A stretch of DNA of 64,000 bases, from assembly GCF_028583725.1 (NCBI RefSeq), contig NZ_CP110680.1, positions 2,418,001-2,482,000 on the forward strand, given 5' to 3'. Position numbers and translations under genes: made by a program. The notes below the pieces were generated by a model. It made no database searches. It saw only the letters and a program-made list of their open reading frames with translations, and was not told the origin of the DNA. The DNA comes from Cellulomonas fimi (lineage in GTDB: Bacteria; Actinomycetota; Actinomycetes; Actinomycetales; Cellulomonadaceae). Positions 28,697-37,216 of this stretch are shown in pieces. The first letter of the stretch is position 1. Each line of letters opens with the position of its first letter.

Positions 28697-29005
28697 TCAG
28701 CGGGTGCCGAGGCCCGTCGGCTCGTCCGCGAGGTCGTCCGCGTCGTAGTCGTCGTCCTCGTCGCCCGACCACTCGTCGTCCTCGTCGTCCTCGTCCTCGT
28801 CCTCCTCCTCGGCGAGGTAGAACGGGGTGGCCTCGCCGTGGACGGTGCCGAGCGCGTCGTCGTAGACCTCGAACGCGTCCGCCAGGACGTCGTACGCGTC
28901 GTCGACCGCCGGGTCGTCCTCACCCTTGCGGGAGACGACGGCGTTGTAGTGGGCCTCGAGGGCTGCGATCAGGCGGTCCAGCGCGGCACGCGGGTCGACG
29001 GTCAT
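28697..29005 (-). CDS. Small acidic conserved protein
   Basis: 102 residues. N-terminal helical part (DPRAALDRLIAALEAHYNA, then DAYDVLADAFEVYDDALG) and a very acidic tail of Asp and Glu around residues 70-92. Resembles a small actinobacterial family sometimes labelled primosomal protein without firm basis; function unknown. ATG at 29005, six bases after TACGGT, so apparently leaderless. Confidence 0.8.
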   Translation of the reverse strand: MTVDPRAALDRLIAALEAHYNAVVSRKGEDDPAVDDAYDVLADAFEVYDDALGTVHGEATPFYLAEEEDEDEDDEDDEWSGDEDDDYDADDLADEPTGLGTR

Positions 29006-29011
29006 GCGACG

Positions 29012-29017
29012 ACCGTA
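29012..29017 (-). promoter_or_regulatory. Leaderless promoter -10 of the small acidic gene
   Basis: TACGGT on the minus strand, six bases before the ATG. Confidence 0.45.
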
Positions 29018-29045
29018 GCGCCGCGCGGGGCACAATGGCACCGCG

Positions 29046-29051
29046 TAGGGT
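29046..29051 (+). promoter_or_regulatory. -10 box of the DUF5703 gene
   Basis: TAGGGT, 55 bases before the ATG at 29107, leaving a leader of about 45 bases. Confidence 0.35.
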
Positions 29052-29106
29052 CTTTCGGCACGAGGTCGCGGGGCGCGACCCACCAGCAGGCGAGACGGGG
29101 TGGCGG

Positions 29107-29355
29107 ATGGCAGTCGGGCGCACCGGGACGAAGCGCGACGCATGGGTCGCCCAGGGCGGCCAGTACGAGTACCGGGTCCTCACCCTTCCGCGCACGACCA
29201 GCCGCAACGACGCCCGTCGCCTGCTCACCGAGCAGGCCGAGTACGGCCGCTGGGAGCTCGCCCGTACGGTCCTCTACGCGGGCGGCGAGCGGCGCGTGTG
29301 GCTGCGCCGCAAGATCATCCGCGTGCGCAGCACGCTCGCCGGCTTCGAGGACTGA
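29107..29355 (+). CDS. DUF5703 family protein
   Basis: 82 residues, basic. QYEYRVLTLPRTTSRNDARR and ELARTVLYAGGERRVWLRRK match the actinobacterial DUF5703 family. No signal or membrane segment. Function unknown. ATG at 29107; converges on the M20 peptidase gene, with a hairpin between. Confidence 0.87.
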   Translation: MAVGRTGTKRDAWVAQGGQYEYRVLTLPRTTSRNDARRLLTEQAEYGRWELARTVLYAGGERRVWLRRKIIRVRSTLAGFED

Positions 29356-29367
29356 GCCCCGCACCGG

Positions 29368-29393
29368 GCCACCGCCCGCCGCGGCCGGGTGGC
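29368..29393. terminator. Hairpin between DUF5703 and M20 genes
   Basis: GCCACC (29368-29373) pairs with GGTGGC (29388-29393); the 14-base loop can pair further. Convergent stops on both sides. Confidence 0.4.
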
Positions 29394-29397
29394 GGCC

Positions 29398-30747
29398 TCA
29401 GCAGGTGCGCAGCAGCCGGTCCAGCACGCGCGTGCCGAACCGCAGCGCGTCGACCGGGACCCGCTCGTCGACGCCGTGGAACATCCCCGCGAAGTCCAGG
29501 TCGGCCGGCAGCCGCAGGGGCGCGAACCCGTAGCCCGTGATGCCCAGCCGGGACAGCGACTTGTTGTCGGTGCCGCCCGACAGCGTGTACGGCAGGACGG
29601 TCGCGCCCGGGTCCTCGGCGTGCAGCGCGTCGACCATCGCGTCGACGAGGTCGCCGGCGAACGGCACCTCGAGCGCGGTGTCGTGGTGGATCCGCTCGAT
29701 CCGCACGTGCTCGCCCGCGAGCTCCGTCACGGTCGCGACGAACTCGTCCTCGAACCCGGGCAGGAAGCGGCCGTCGATCGTCGCCTCCGCGCGGCCCGGG
29801 ATGACGTTGGCCTTGTACCCGGCCTCGAGCTGCGTGGGGTTGGTCGTGTGCCGCAGGGTCGCGCCGACGAACCGCGACGCGGGCCCGAGCGCCGCGACCA
29901 GCCGGTCGACGCCCTCGGGGTCCTCCGGGTCGAACGGCAGGCCCGTGAGGTCCGCGACGCCCTGGAGCAGCGCGCGCACGGTCGGCGTCGGCTGCAGCGG
30001 CCACGGGTGCCGGCCGATGCGGGCGACGGCCTCCGCGAGGTGCGTCACCGCGTTGTCCCGGTTGACCTGGCTGCCGTGCCCCGCGCGCCCGTCGGCCACG
30101 AGCCGCAGCCACGACAGACCCTTCTCCGCGGTCTGCAGCAGGTAGGCCCGGCGGCCGTCGACGTCGACCGAGAAGCCGCCCACCTCGCTGATCGCCTCCG
30201 TCGCGCCCGCGAAGAGCTCCGGCCGGTGGTCCACCGCCCAGCTCGCGCCGTACGTCCCGCCGGCCTCCTCGTCGGCGAACATCGCGACGACCACGTCGCG
30301 CGCCGGGCGGCGGCCCTCGCGGGCCATCTGCCGGACGACCGCGAGGATCATCGCGTCCATGTCCTTCATGTCGACGGCGCCACGGCCCCAGACCAGCCCG
30401 TCGGCCTCCACGGCCTCGAACGGGTCGACGGTCCAGTCCTCCGCACGCGCGGGGACGACGTCGAGGTGGCCGTGCAGGACCAGCGCCGGCCGGGACGCGT
30501 CCTCGCCCTCGAGCCGCACGACGACGTTGGCGCGTCCGGGCGCGCTCTCGAACAGCTCGGGCTCCAGGCCGACCTCGGTGAGCAGCCCCATGACGTGCTC
30601 CGCCGCCGCGCGCTCCCCCGGGCCCGAGCCGTCGCCGTAGTTCGAGGTGTCGAACCGGATGAGGTCGCGGCAGATCCCGACGACCTCGTCCTGGGCGTCC
30701 GGGACGGACGCGGGCGTGCGGGCGGGGTCGGAGGTCGCGTCGGGCAT
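29398..30747 (-). CDS. M20/M25/M40 family metallo-hydrolase
   Basis: 449 residues; amidohydrolase/dipeptidase with two metal ions. VLHGHLDVVPA (metal His and Asp), GRGAVDMKDM (bridging Asp), FADEEAGGTYGA (catalytic Glu-Glu) and the dimerisation domain with HGSQVNRDNA. The C-terminal metal His lies in FHGVDERVPVD. Substrate not evident, probably N-acyl amino acids or small peptides. ATG at 30747, seven bases after TACGGT. Confidence 0.93.
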   Translation of the reverse strand: MPDATSDPARTPASVPDAQDEVVGICRDLIRFDTSNYGDGSGPGERAAAEHVMGLLTEVGLEPELFESAPGRANVVVRLEGEDASRPALVLHGHLDVVPARAEDWTVDPFEAVEADGLVWGRGAVDMKDMDAMILAVVRQMAREGRRPARDVVVAMFADEEAGGTYGASWAVDHRPELFAGATEAISEVGGFSVDVDGRRAYLLQTAEKGLSWLRLVADGRAGHGSQVNRDNAVTHLAEAVARIGRHPWPLQPTPTVRALLQGVADLTGLPFDPEDPEGVDRLVAALGPASRFVGATLRHTTNPTQLEAGYKANVIPGRAEATIDGRFLPGFEDEFVATVTELAGEHVRIERIHHDTALEVPFAGDLVDAMVDALHAEDPGATVLPYTLSGGTDNKSLSRLGITGYGFAPLRLPADLDFAGMFHGVDERVPVDALRFGTRVLDRLLRTC

Positions 30748-30754
30748 GCGGCCC

Positions 30755-30760
30755 ACCGTA
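30755..30760 (-). promoter_or_regulatory. Leaderless promoter -10 of the M20 gene
   Basis: TACGGT on the minus strand, seven bases before the ATG. Confidence 0.45.
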
Positions 30761-30779
30761 CCCGGCCACGCCGCCGCCC

Positions 30780-30795
30780 CCGGGCCCGCGCCCGG
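30780..30795 (-). terminator. Hairpin after the M3 peptidase gene
   Basis: CCGGGC (30780-30785) pairs with GCCCGG (30790-30795) around a four-base loop, 25 bases past the M3 stop and before the M20 promoter. Confidence 0.4.
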
Positions 30796-30820
30796 CCCGC
30801 TCAGCAGGCGGACCCGCGAC

Positions 30821-32917
30821 TCACACGGCGCCGGCCGCCAGGAGCCCGCGGCGCGCGAGCAGCGGTGCGATGTCCGCGTCGCGGCCGCGCAGGTCGCGGA
30901 ACGACGCCAGCGGGTCGCGCGACCCGCCGCGCGACAGCAGGCGTGCGCGGAACACGTCACCGTTCTCGCGGCGCAGGCCGCCGTTCTCGCGGAACCACTC
31001 GACGGTGTCCGCGTCGAGCACCTCCGACCAGATGTAGGAGTAGTACCCGGCCGAGTACCCGCTCGCGAAGACGTGGTTGAAGTACGTCGTGCGGTAGCGC
31101 GGCGGCACGGGCGCGAAGTCGACGCCCGCCGCCGCGAGCGCCGCCGCCTCGAACGGCTCGACGTCGGCGACGTCCGTGGGGACCTCCTCGGGCGCGAGCC
31201 GGTACCAGGCCTGGTCGAGCAGCGCGGCCGCGAGGTACTCGGTGGTCGCGAAGCCCTCGCCGTCCTGGCGGGCGTCGAGCAGCGTCTGGACCCACTCCGC
31301 GGGCATGGGCTCGCCCGTCTCGTGGTGCACGGCGTACGACGCGAGGACCTGCGGCTCCCACGCCCACATCTCGTTGACCTGCGACGGGTACTCGACGAAG
31401 TCGCGCGGGACCTCGGTGCCGGACTGCGACGGGAACCGCACGTCGGACAGCAGGCCGTGCAGCGCGTGGCCGAACTCGTGGAACAGCGTGATGACGTCGT
31501 CCCACGCCAGGAGAGTCGGCTCGCCGGGCGGGGGCTTCGGGACGTTGAGGTTGTTGACGACGACGGGCGGGTGGCCGAGCAGGGTCGACTGGTCGACGAG
31601 GTTGTTCATCCACGCGCCGCCGCGCTTGGAGCCGCGCGTCCAGAAGTCGCCCAGGAACAGCCCGAGGCCCGAGCCGTCGGCGTCGAACACCTCGAACACG
31701 CGCACGTCGGGGTGGTAGCCGGTGAGGTCGTGCCGCTCGGCGAACGTCAGCCCGTAGAGGGCGTTGGCGGCCCGGAACACGCCGTCGGCGAGGACGCGCT
31801 CGAGCTCGAGGTACGGGCGCAGGCGGGTGTCGTCGAGCGCGCGGCGTTCCTGGCGCACCTGCTCGGCGTAGTACGCCCAGTCCCACGGCTCGAGCGTCGC
31901 ACCCGGGTGGTCGCGCTCCAGGGCCTCCTGCAGCGCGACCGCCTCCTCGCGCGCGTTCGCGACGGCGACGGGTGCGAGCCGGGCGAGCAGGTCGGCCACG
32001 GCGTCGGCGGACCCGGCGGTCGCGTCCTGCGCGACGTAGTCGGCGTGGTGCTGGTAGCCGAGGAGACGTGCCCGCTCGGCCCGGAGCCGGGCGAGCCCGA
32101 GCAGGGCAGGGCGGGTGTCGTGCTCGCCGCCCGCGCCGCGGGTCAGCGACGCGCGCATGACGCGCTCGCGCAGCCCGCGGTCGCGCAGCACCGCGAGCGT
32201 CGGCTGCTGGGTCGGCAGGCGCAGCTCGATCAGCCAGGCGCCGTCGTGACCGCCCTCCGTCGCGGCGTGCGCGGCGGCCGCACGCGCGTCGTCGGGCAGG
32301 CCGTCGAGCTCGGCCTCGTCGGTGACGAGGACCGCGGCGTCGTTCGTCGCGGCGAGCAGCTCACGCCCGAACGTCGCGTCGAGCGCGCTGATCTCGGCGT
32401 TGAGCTCGCGCAGCCGCGCCTGGGCGTCGCCGTCGAGGCGCACGCCGGCGCGGACGAAGGCGGTGTGGGTGCGGTGCAGGAGCCACGCGGCGTCGTCGGG
32501 CAGGTCGAGCTCGCCGGCGGCCGCCTGCCCCGCGAGCGTCTCGACGCGCGCGAACAGGCGGCCGTCGAGGTAGATCGCGTCGCGGTGGGCCGCGAGCAGC
32601 GGGGCGACCTCCTCCTCGATCGCGTCGAGACCGGGCGTCGAGTCGCTGCTCGCCTGGTTGTAGAACGCGACCGCCGCACGGTGCAGCAGCCGGCCCGCGC
32701 GCTCCAGCGCGACGAGCGTGTTCTCGACCGTGGGCTCGGCGGGGTCCGCCGCGATCGCCTCGACCTCGGCGCGGTGCTCCGCCATGCCCACGAGCAGCGC
32801 GGGCCGGTAGTGCTCCTCGCGGATCGCGGTGTAGTCGGGCAGGCCGTAGGGCAGCGTCGAGGGCGACGCGAAGGGGTTGCTCGCGTCGAGGGCGTCGGCA
32901 GTCATGCGGGTCATCAT
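30821..32917 (-). CDS. M3 family oligopeptidase (Dcp/OpdA type)
   Basis: 698 residues. Zinc peptidase of the thimet oligopeptidase family; degrades short peptides in the cytoplasm, which would follow on from proteasome products. Active-site HEFGHALHGLLS with the downstream Glu, then GTEVPRDFVEYPSQ and FASGYSAGYYSYIWS, the family's substrate-binding region. The ATG at 32917 overlaps the stop of the upstream epimerase-like gene (ATGA) and is preferred over in-frame ATGs at 32914 and 32905. Confidence 0.94.
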   Translation of the reverse strand: MMTRMTADALDASNPFASPSTLPYGLPDYTAIREEHYRPALLVGMAEHRAEVEAIAADPAEPTVENTLVALERAGRLLHRAAVAFYNQASSDSTPGLDAIEEEVAPLLAAHRDAIYLDGRLFARVETLAGQAAAGELDLPDDAAWLLHRTHTAFVRAGVRLDGDAQARLRELNAEISALDATFGRELLAATNDAAVLVTDEAELDGLPDDARAAAAHAATEGGHDGAWLIELRLPTQQPTLAVLRDRGLRERVMRASLTRGAGGEHDTRPALLGLARLRAERARLLGYQHHADYVAQDATAGSADAVADLLARLAPVAVANAREEAVALQEALERDHPGATLEPWDWAYYAEQVRQERRALDDTRLRPYLELERVLADGVFRAANALYGLTFAERHDLTGYHPDVRVFEVFDADGSGLGLFLGDFWTRGSKRGGAWMNNLVDQSTLLGHPPVVVNNLNVPKPPPGEPTLLAWDDVITLFHEFGHALHGLLSDVRFPSQSGTEVPRDFVEYPSQVNEMWAWEPQVLASYAVHHETGEPMPAEWVQTLLDARQDGEGFATTEYLAAALLDQAWYRLAPEEVPTDVADVEPFEAAALAAAGVDFAPVPPRYRTTYFNHVFASGYSAGYYSYIWSEVLDADTVEWFRENGGLRRENGDVFRARLLSRGGSRDPLASFRDLRGRDADIAPLLARRGLLAAGAV

Positions 32918-33939
32918 GGCCGACGGTCGGCCAGGTACGCGTCCTCGGCGGCGTAGTCGAAGAAGTCGCCCATGGCCTCCATGCGGACGAAGCCGGGGAA
33001 CGCCTCGCGCCAGTCGCGGCGCGCGGCCTCGTCGACGAGCCAGTGGATCGCGTCGGGCGCGGTGTCGGCGTACCCGCCGCGCGCGACGTGCCCCAGCTCG
33101 CGCGCGGCCCGTGTCGTGTCGAGGACGAGGTCGTGCGGCACCGACCAGGGCGTGAGGCCGAGGTTGCCCTGCGGCGGGCCCGGGAACGTCACGATCGACG
33201 ACTCGGCGCCGAGCGTGGCGTCGACGACGCGCGCGATCTCCGCGACGGTCGGGGCGTCGGGGTCGGCCGCGTTGAGGACCCGGTCGGCGGGCTGCGCGGC
33301 GGCGAGACGGACGAGGTCGGCGAGGACGGACGTCGCGACCGTCTGGAAGCGGCTCGCGCCGTCGTGGGCGAGGACGCGCACGTCCCGGCCGTCGAGCACG
33401 CGCCGCACGAACGTCCACTCGCGCGGCTGGACGCACCCGGGGCCGTGGATCGCGGCCGCGCGCAGCGCCGTCGTCGGGACGTCCGAGCCGAGCCAGGCAC
33501 GCTCGAGCGCGACCTTGCCCGTCGCGTACGTGTCGCGGCCCGCGTCGACCGTCGGCTGCGACTCGTCGAGCGGGACCGGGAACGTGCCGAACGTGTCCGT
33601 CTCGAACCCGTCGCCCGCGGCGTCGACGTACACCGCGGCGCTCGACACGACGACCGCCGACCCGATCCGGTCGCGCGACGCGAGCAACGCGGCCGCGTCC
33701 CGGTCGTCGAACCCGACGACGTCGACCACGACGTCCACACCGCCGGCGAGCGCGCGGTCGAGCACGTCGGGGTCGTGCCGGTCGCCGACGACAACCGTCG
33801 CACCCCATGCCTCGACAGTCGCGGCGTCCTGCCGGCCGCCGCGGGACAGGACGCGGACCTGCCACCCGTCCCCGACGAGCGCGGGCACGACGGCCCGCCC
33901 GATCTGGCCCGTGCCTCCGACGACGAGTGCGGTGCGCAT
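32914..33939 (-). CDS. NAD-dependent epimerase/dehydratase-like protein
   Basis: 341 residues; extended short-chain dehydrogenase fold with VVGGTGQIGRAVV (dinucleotide-binding GxxGxxG, residues 7-19) and YATGKVALE (the usual YxxxK). SSAAVY is the catalytic Ser region. Substrate unknown. The ATG at 33939 is six bases after TAGCGT. Stop overlaps the M3 peptidase start, so the two are coupled. Confidence 0.88.
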   Translation of the reverse strand: MRTALVVGGTGQIGRAVVPALVGDGWQVRVLSRGGRQDAATVEAWGATVVVGDRHDPDVLDRALAGGVDVVVDVVGFDDRDAAALLASRDRIGSAVVVSSAAVYVDAAGDGFETDTFGTFPVPLDESQPTVDAGRDTYATGKVALERAWLGSDVPTTALRAAAIHGPGCVQPREWTFVRRVLDGRDVRVLAHDGASRFQTVATSVLADLVRLAAAQPADRVLNAADPDAPTVAEIARVVDATLGAESSIVTFPGPPQGNLGLTPWSVPHDLVLDTTRAARELGHVARGGYADTAPDAIHWLVDEAARRDWREAFPGFVRMEAMGDFFDYAAEDAYLADRRP

Positions 33940-33945
33940 GCGCCG

Positions 33946-33951
33946 ACGCTA
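33946..33951 (-). promoter_or_regulatory. Leaderless promoter -10 of the epimerase-M3 unit
   Basis: TAGCGT on the minus strand, six bases before the ATG. Confidence 0.45.
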
Positions 33952-33984
33952 GGCCGTGCGCGCCGCGACGGGCCAGGGGTCCGC

Positions 33985-35106
33985 TCAGGGCAGACGGACG
34001 ACCGCCGACGGGTCCTGCGCGGGGTAGCCGTGCGCCTGCGCGACCGCGGCGTTGAGCAGGACGCCCGCGTGCGTCGTGAGGCCCGCCGCGAGCGCCGGGT
34101 CCGCCGCGACGGCCTCGTGCCAGCCGAGCCCGGCGAGCGCGGTGACGTACGGGAGCGTGACGTTGGTGAGGGCGCGCGTGGACGTGACCGGCACCGCGCC
34201 GGGCATGTTGGCGACGCAGTAGAAGAGGGTGTCGTGCACGCGGAACGTCGGGTCGTCGTGCGTCGTGGGCCGGGTGTCCTCGAAGCAGCCCCCCTGGTCG
34301 ACGGCCACGTCGACGAGCACCGCGCCCGCGTGCATGCGGGACACGAGCTCGTTCGACACCAGGCGGGGTGCGCGTGCGCCCGGGACGAGCACGGCGCCCA
34401 CGACGAGGTCGGCGTCGACGAGCTCGCGCTCCAGCGTCCACGGCGACGACGCGAGGGTGCGCACCCGACCGCCGAACGCGGCGTCGACCTCGCGCAGCCG
34501 CGGCATCGACAGGTCGAGGACGGTGACGTCGGCGCGCATGCCGACCGCGATCTCCGCGGCGTGCGACCCGACGACGCCCCCGCCGAGGACGACGACCTTG
34601 GCGGCGTCGACGCCGGGCACGCCGCCGAGCAGCAGCCCGCGGCCGCCCGCGTTCCGCATGAGGTGGTAGGCCCCGACCTGAGTCGCGAGCCGCCCCGCGA
34701 CCTCGGACATCGGCGCGAGCAGCGGCAGGGTGCCGTCGGGCAGCTGGACGGTCTCGTAGGCGATCGCGGTCGTGCCCGCGGCGAGGAGCGCGTCGGTGCC
34801 GGGTCGGTCGGCGGCGAGGTGCAGGTACGTGAAGAGCACGAGCCCGTCGCGCAGGCGGTGGTACTCGTCCTCGACGGGCTCCTTGACCTTGCACACGAGG
34901 TCGGCGCCGGCCCAGACGTCGTCGGCGTCGGGCAGCAGCGTCGCGCCCGCGGCCCGGTACTCGTCGTCGGGGATCTGCGAGCCCAGCCCGGCGCCGGCCT
35001 CGACGAGGACCGTGTGCCCGTCGCGGACCAGCTGGTGCACGCCCGCCGGCGTCATCGCGACCCGGTACTCGCGGTTCTTCACCTCGCGCGGAACCCCGAC
35101 CCGCAT
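33985..35106 (-). CDS. ald: Alanine dehydrogenase
   Basis: Reversible NAD-dependent oxidative deamination of L-alanine to pyruvate; links nitrogen and redox balance. 373 residues, normal length. VGVPREVKNREYRVAMTP at the start, CKVKEP with catalytic Lys, YLHLAAD with catalytic His, and the nucleotide-binding VVVLGGGVVGSHAAEIA. ATG at 35106 with GGGAGGA upstream. Confidence 0.96.
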   Translation of the reverse strand: MRVGVPREVKNREYRVAMTPAGVHQLVRDGHTVLVEAGAGLGSQIPDDEYRAAGATLLPDADDVWAGADLVCKVKEPVEDEYHRLRDGLVLFTYLHLAADRPGTDALLAAGTTAIAYETVQLPDGTLPLLAPMSEVAGRLATQVGAYHLMRNAGGRGLLLGGVPGVDAAKVVVLGGGVVGSHAAEIAVGMRADVTVLDLSMPRLREVDAAFGGRVRTLASSPWTLERELVDADLVVGAVLVPGARAPRLVSNELVSRMHAGAVLVDVAVDQGGCFEDTRPTTHDDPTFRVHDTLFYCVANMPGAVPVTSTRALTNVTLPYVTALAGLGWHEAVAADPALAAGLTTHAGVLLNAAVAQAHGYPAQDPSAVVRLP

Positions 35107-35264
35107 GACCCGTCCTCCCGCCGACCGCACGACCGGTGCCGCGCGCCTGCTGCCAGTCTCGTCGGGGGCGTGCCCGGCGTCGCGGCGAACCGTGGGCGGC
35201 CCGGCGCGCCGGGGTGCCGTGCGCGGGGCGATGCGCCAGGGTGGGTGCGCGGGGAGGTGCGAGC

Positions 35265-36050
35265 GTGCGTGAGGGCCTGACGGCGACGACGTTCCGCAAG
35301 CGGCGCGACGACGCGCCCGCGGGTTTCTTCCGGTGCGAGGCGGCGGGTCTCGCGTGGTTGCGGGCGGCCGGGGGCGCGCCGGTCGTCGAGGTGCTCGACG
35401 TGGACGAGCGCGGCCTGACGCTCGCCCGCCTCACGCCCGTCCCGCCGACGCGGGACGCCGCGCGCGCGTTCGGCCGCGGCCTCGCCGCCGTGCACGACGC
35501 GGGCGCCGACGCGTTCGGCGTCGGCCCGCCGGGCTGGGACGGCGACGGGTTCTTCGGTCCGCTCGACGCGCCGCTGCCGATGCCGGTCGGGCGCTTCGAC
35601 CGCTGGGGTGAGTTCCTCGCCGCGTGCCGCGTCGAGCCGGTGACCCGGGCGCTCGTGGACGCGGGCGTGGTCGACGACGCCGTCGCGCGCGACCTCGGCC
35701 GCCTGGCGGCACGGCTCGACGCGGGTGACCTGGACGACGACGACCGGCCGGCGCGTCTGCACGGCGACCTGTGGAGCGGCAACGTCGTCTGGACCGCGGC
35801 GGGCGCGACGCTCGTCGACCCCGCGGCGCACGGCGGCCACCGAGAGACGGACCTGGCGATGCTGCGGCTGTTCGGGCTGCGGTACCTGGACGACGTGCTC
35901 GACGGGTACGCGCAGGTGCACCCGCTGCGCGCGGGCGTCGAGGGCCGCGCGGGGCTGCACCAGGTGTATCCCGTCGCGGTGCACGCGCTGCTGTTCGGGG
36001 GCGGCTACGTCGGGCAGCTCGTGGCCCTCGCCCGGCGGTGGCGACGGTGA
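35265..36050 (+). CDS. Fructosamine kinase / aminoglycoside phosphotransferase-like protein
   Basis: 261 residues. Kinase fold with the catalytic loop RLHGDLWSGNVVW and metal-binding LVDPAAHGGHRETDLAML, the pattern of fructosamine-3-kinase (repair of glycated proteins). N-terminal FRKRRDDAPAGFFRCEAAGL lacks the full nucleotide-binding Lys context of larger members. GTG at 35265 preceded by GGGGAGG. Divergent from ald. Confidence 0.88.
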   Translation: MREGLTATTFRKRRDDAPAGFFRCEAAGLAWLRAAGGAPVVEVLDVDERGLTLARLTPVPPTRDAARAFGRGLAAVHDAGADAFGVGPPGWDGDGFFGPLDAPLPMPVGRFDRWGEFLAACRVEPVTRALVDAGVVDDAVARDLGRLAARLDAGDLDDDDRPARLHGDLWSGNVVWTAAGATLVDPAAHGGHRETDLAMLRLFGLRYLDDVLDGYAQVHPLRAGVEGRAGLHQVYPVAVHALLFGGGYVGQLVALARRWRR

Positions 36051-36189
36051 GCCCGGGCCGTCGACGGCGTTGCGCGGACCGGGTGACGACGGTCGGGCGG
36101 TCGCGGTCAGGGCGGGACGCGTGTGCGATCCTCGGCGGACCGGTCGTGCCGCAGCGGGACCGGTCGGCCGGTGACGGGGAGGACGGCAC

Positions 36190-37149
36190 GTGAGCGCACG
36201 CGACGCCGCCGCGCCCCTGGTGTGGGTGCCGGCGCCGACCGCACCGATCCCTCCCGCGCCGACGGCCGCGCCGCCTCCCGACCCCGCGACGGCGTGGTCC
36301 GGCCCACCGCCCGGTGCCTGGACGGGCGGCGGTCCCCCGCTCGCGCCGACGCTCGACGTCGGCTCGGCCGGTGCGGGCCGTCGCGGACGCTCCTCCGTGC
36401 TCGTCGTCGCCGCGGTGGTCGTCGCCACGCTCGTCACGGGCGCCACGTGGTGGGTCAACGACCAGGTCGCGCGGCTCGCACCGCCCGCCGGGCTCGAGGA
36501 GTCGGCCGGTCCGCTCGGGACCCCTCCGCTGGCGTCCGCGCTCGACGCCGGGCCGCACACCTTCACCGCCATGCAGCCCGACGGCTCGGGTCCCGTGGCC
36601 TACAGCCCGTGCCGCCCGATCCACTACGTCGTGCGCCCCGACGGCGCGCCGCCCGGGGGCGACGTCCTGATCCGCACGGCCGTCCAGCGCGTGTCCGAGG
36701 CGACCGGGCTGCGGTTCGTCGACGACGGCGCCACGTCCGAGGGCCCGACCGCGGACCGCCCGGCGTACCAGCCCGACCGCTACGGCCGCCGGTGGGCCCC
36801 CGTGCTGTTCACCTGGTCGGACGCGCAGGAGACTCCCGGCCTCGCGGGTGACGTCGCCGGGACCGGAGGCTCCGCGACCGTCACGGTCGACGGCCTCGCG
36901 GTGTACGTCACGGGCGAGGTCACGCTCGACACCGACGAGCTCGCCCCGCTCGTCGCGACGCCCGACGGGACGGCCGTCGCGATCGGCGTCGTGACCCACG
37001 AGCTCGCGCACGTCGTCGGGCTCGGGCATGTCGACGACCCCGCGCAGCTCATGTACCCGAGCACGAACCTCACCGTGACCTCGTTCGCGGCCGGCGACCG
37101 CGCCGGGCTCGCCGCGCTCGGGCGCGGTGCGTGCGCGCCGGACGTGTGA
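36190..37149 (+). CDS. Membrane-anchored metzincin (M10-like zinc protease)
   Basis: 319 residues: Pro/Ala-rich cytoplasmic N-terminus (1-60), one membrane helix (about 68-88), then an extracytoplasmic domain. HELAHVVGLGH at 270-280 is the complete three-His metzincin zinc site HExxHxxGxxH, and LMYPS just after supplies the Met-turn (M288). Two cysteines (C141, C315) could form a disulfide. Resembles matrixin-like predicted proteases of actinobacteria; substrate unknown. GTG at 36190 with GGGGAGGA upstream. Confidence 0.88.
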   Translation: MSARDAAAPLVWVPAPTAPIPPAPTAAPPPDPATAWSGPPPGAWTGGGPPLAPTLDVGSAGAGRRGRSSVLVVAAVVVATLVTGATWWVNDQVARLAPPAGLEESAGPLGTPPLASALDAGPHTFTAMQPDGSGPVAYSPCRPIHYVVRPDGAPPGGDVLIRTAVQRVSEATGLRFVDDGATSEGPTADRPAYQPDRYGRRWAPVLFTWSDAQETPGLAGDVAGTGGSATVTVDGLAVYVTGEVTLDTDELAPLVATPDGTAVAIGVVTHELAHVVGLGHVDDPAQLMYPSTNLTVTSFAAGDRAGLAALGRGACAPDV

Positions 37150-37179
37150 CGCTCCCGCGGAACTCCCAGGAACGCCAGG

Positions 37180-37185
37180 TACTCT
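37180..37185 (+). promoter_or_regulatory. -10 box of the alpha/beta hydrolase gene
   Basis: TACTCT; a start point about seven bases later gives a leader of roughly 25 bases containing GAGGAG (37205-37210). This places transcription after the only standard upstream start codon, which matters for the start of the next gene. Confidence 0.45.
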
Positions 37186-37216
37186 CCCGCGGAGCACACG
37201 CCCCGAGGAGCCCGTC

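Noticed and set aside
33043-35280. Open reading frame of 745 codons on the plus strand
   Set aside because: Antisense to the epimerase-like gene and ald; Arg/Asp/Val-rich translation without motifs.
30821-35782. Single minus-strand frame of 1653 codons covering M3 peptidase, epimerase and ald regions
   Set aside because: Only its last ~699 codons are the M3 peptidase; the rest runs out of frame through two other well-supported genes.
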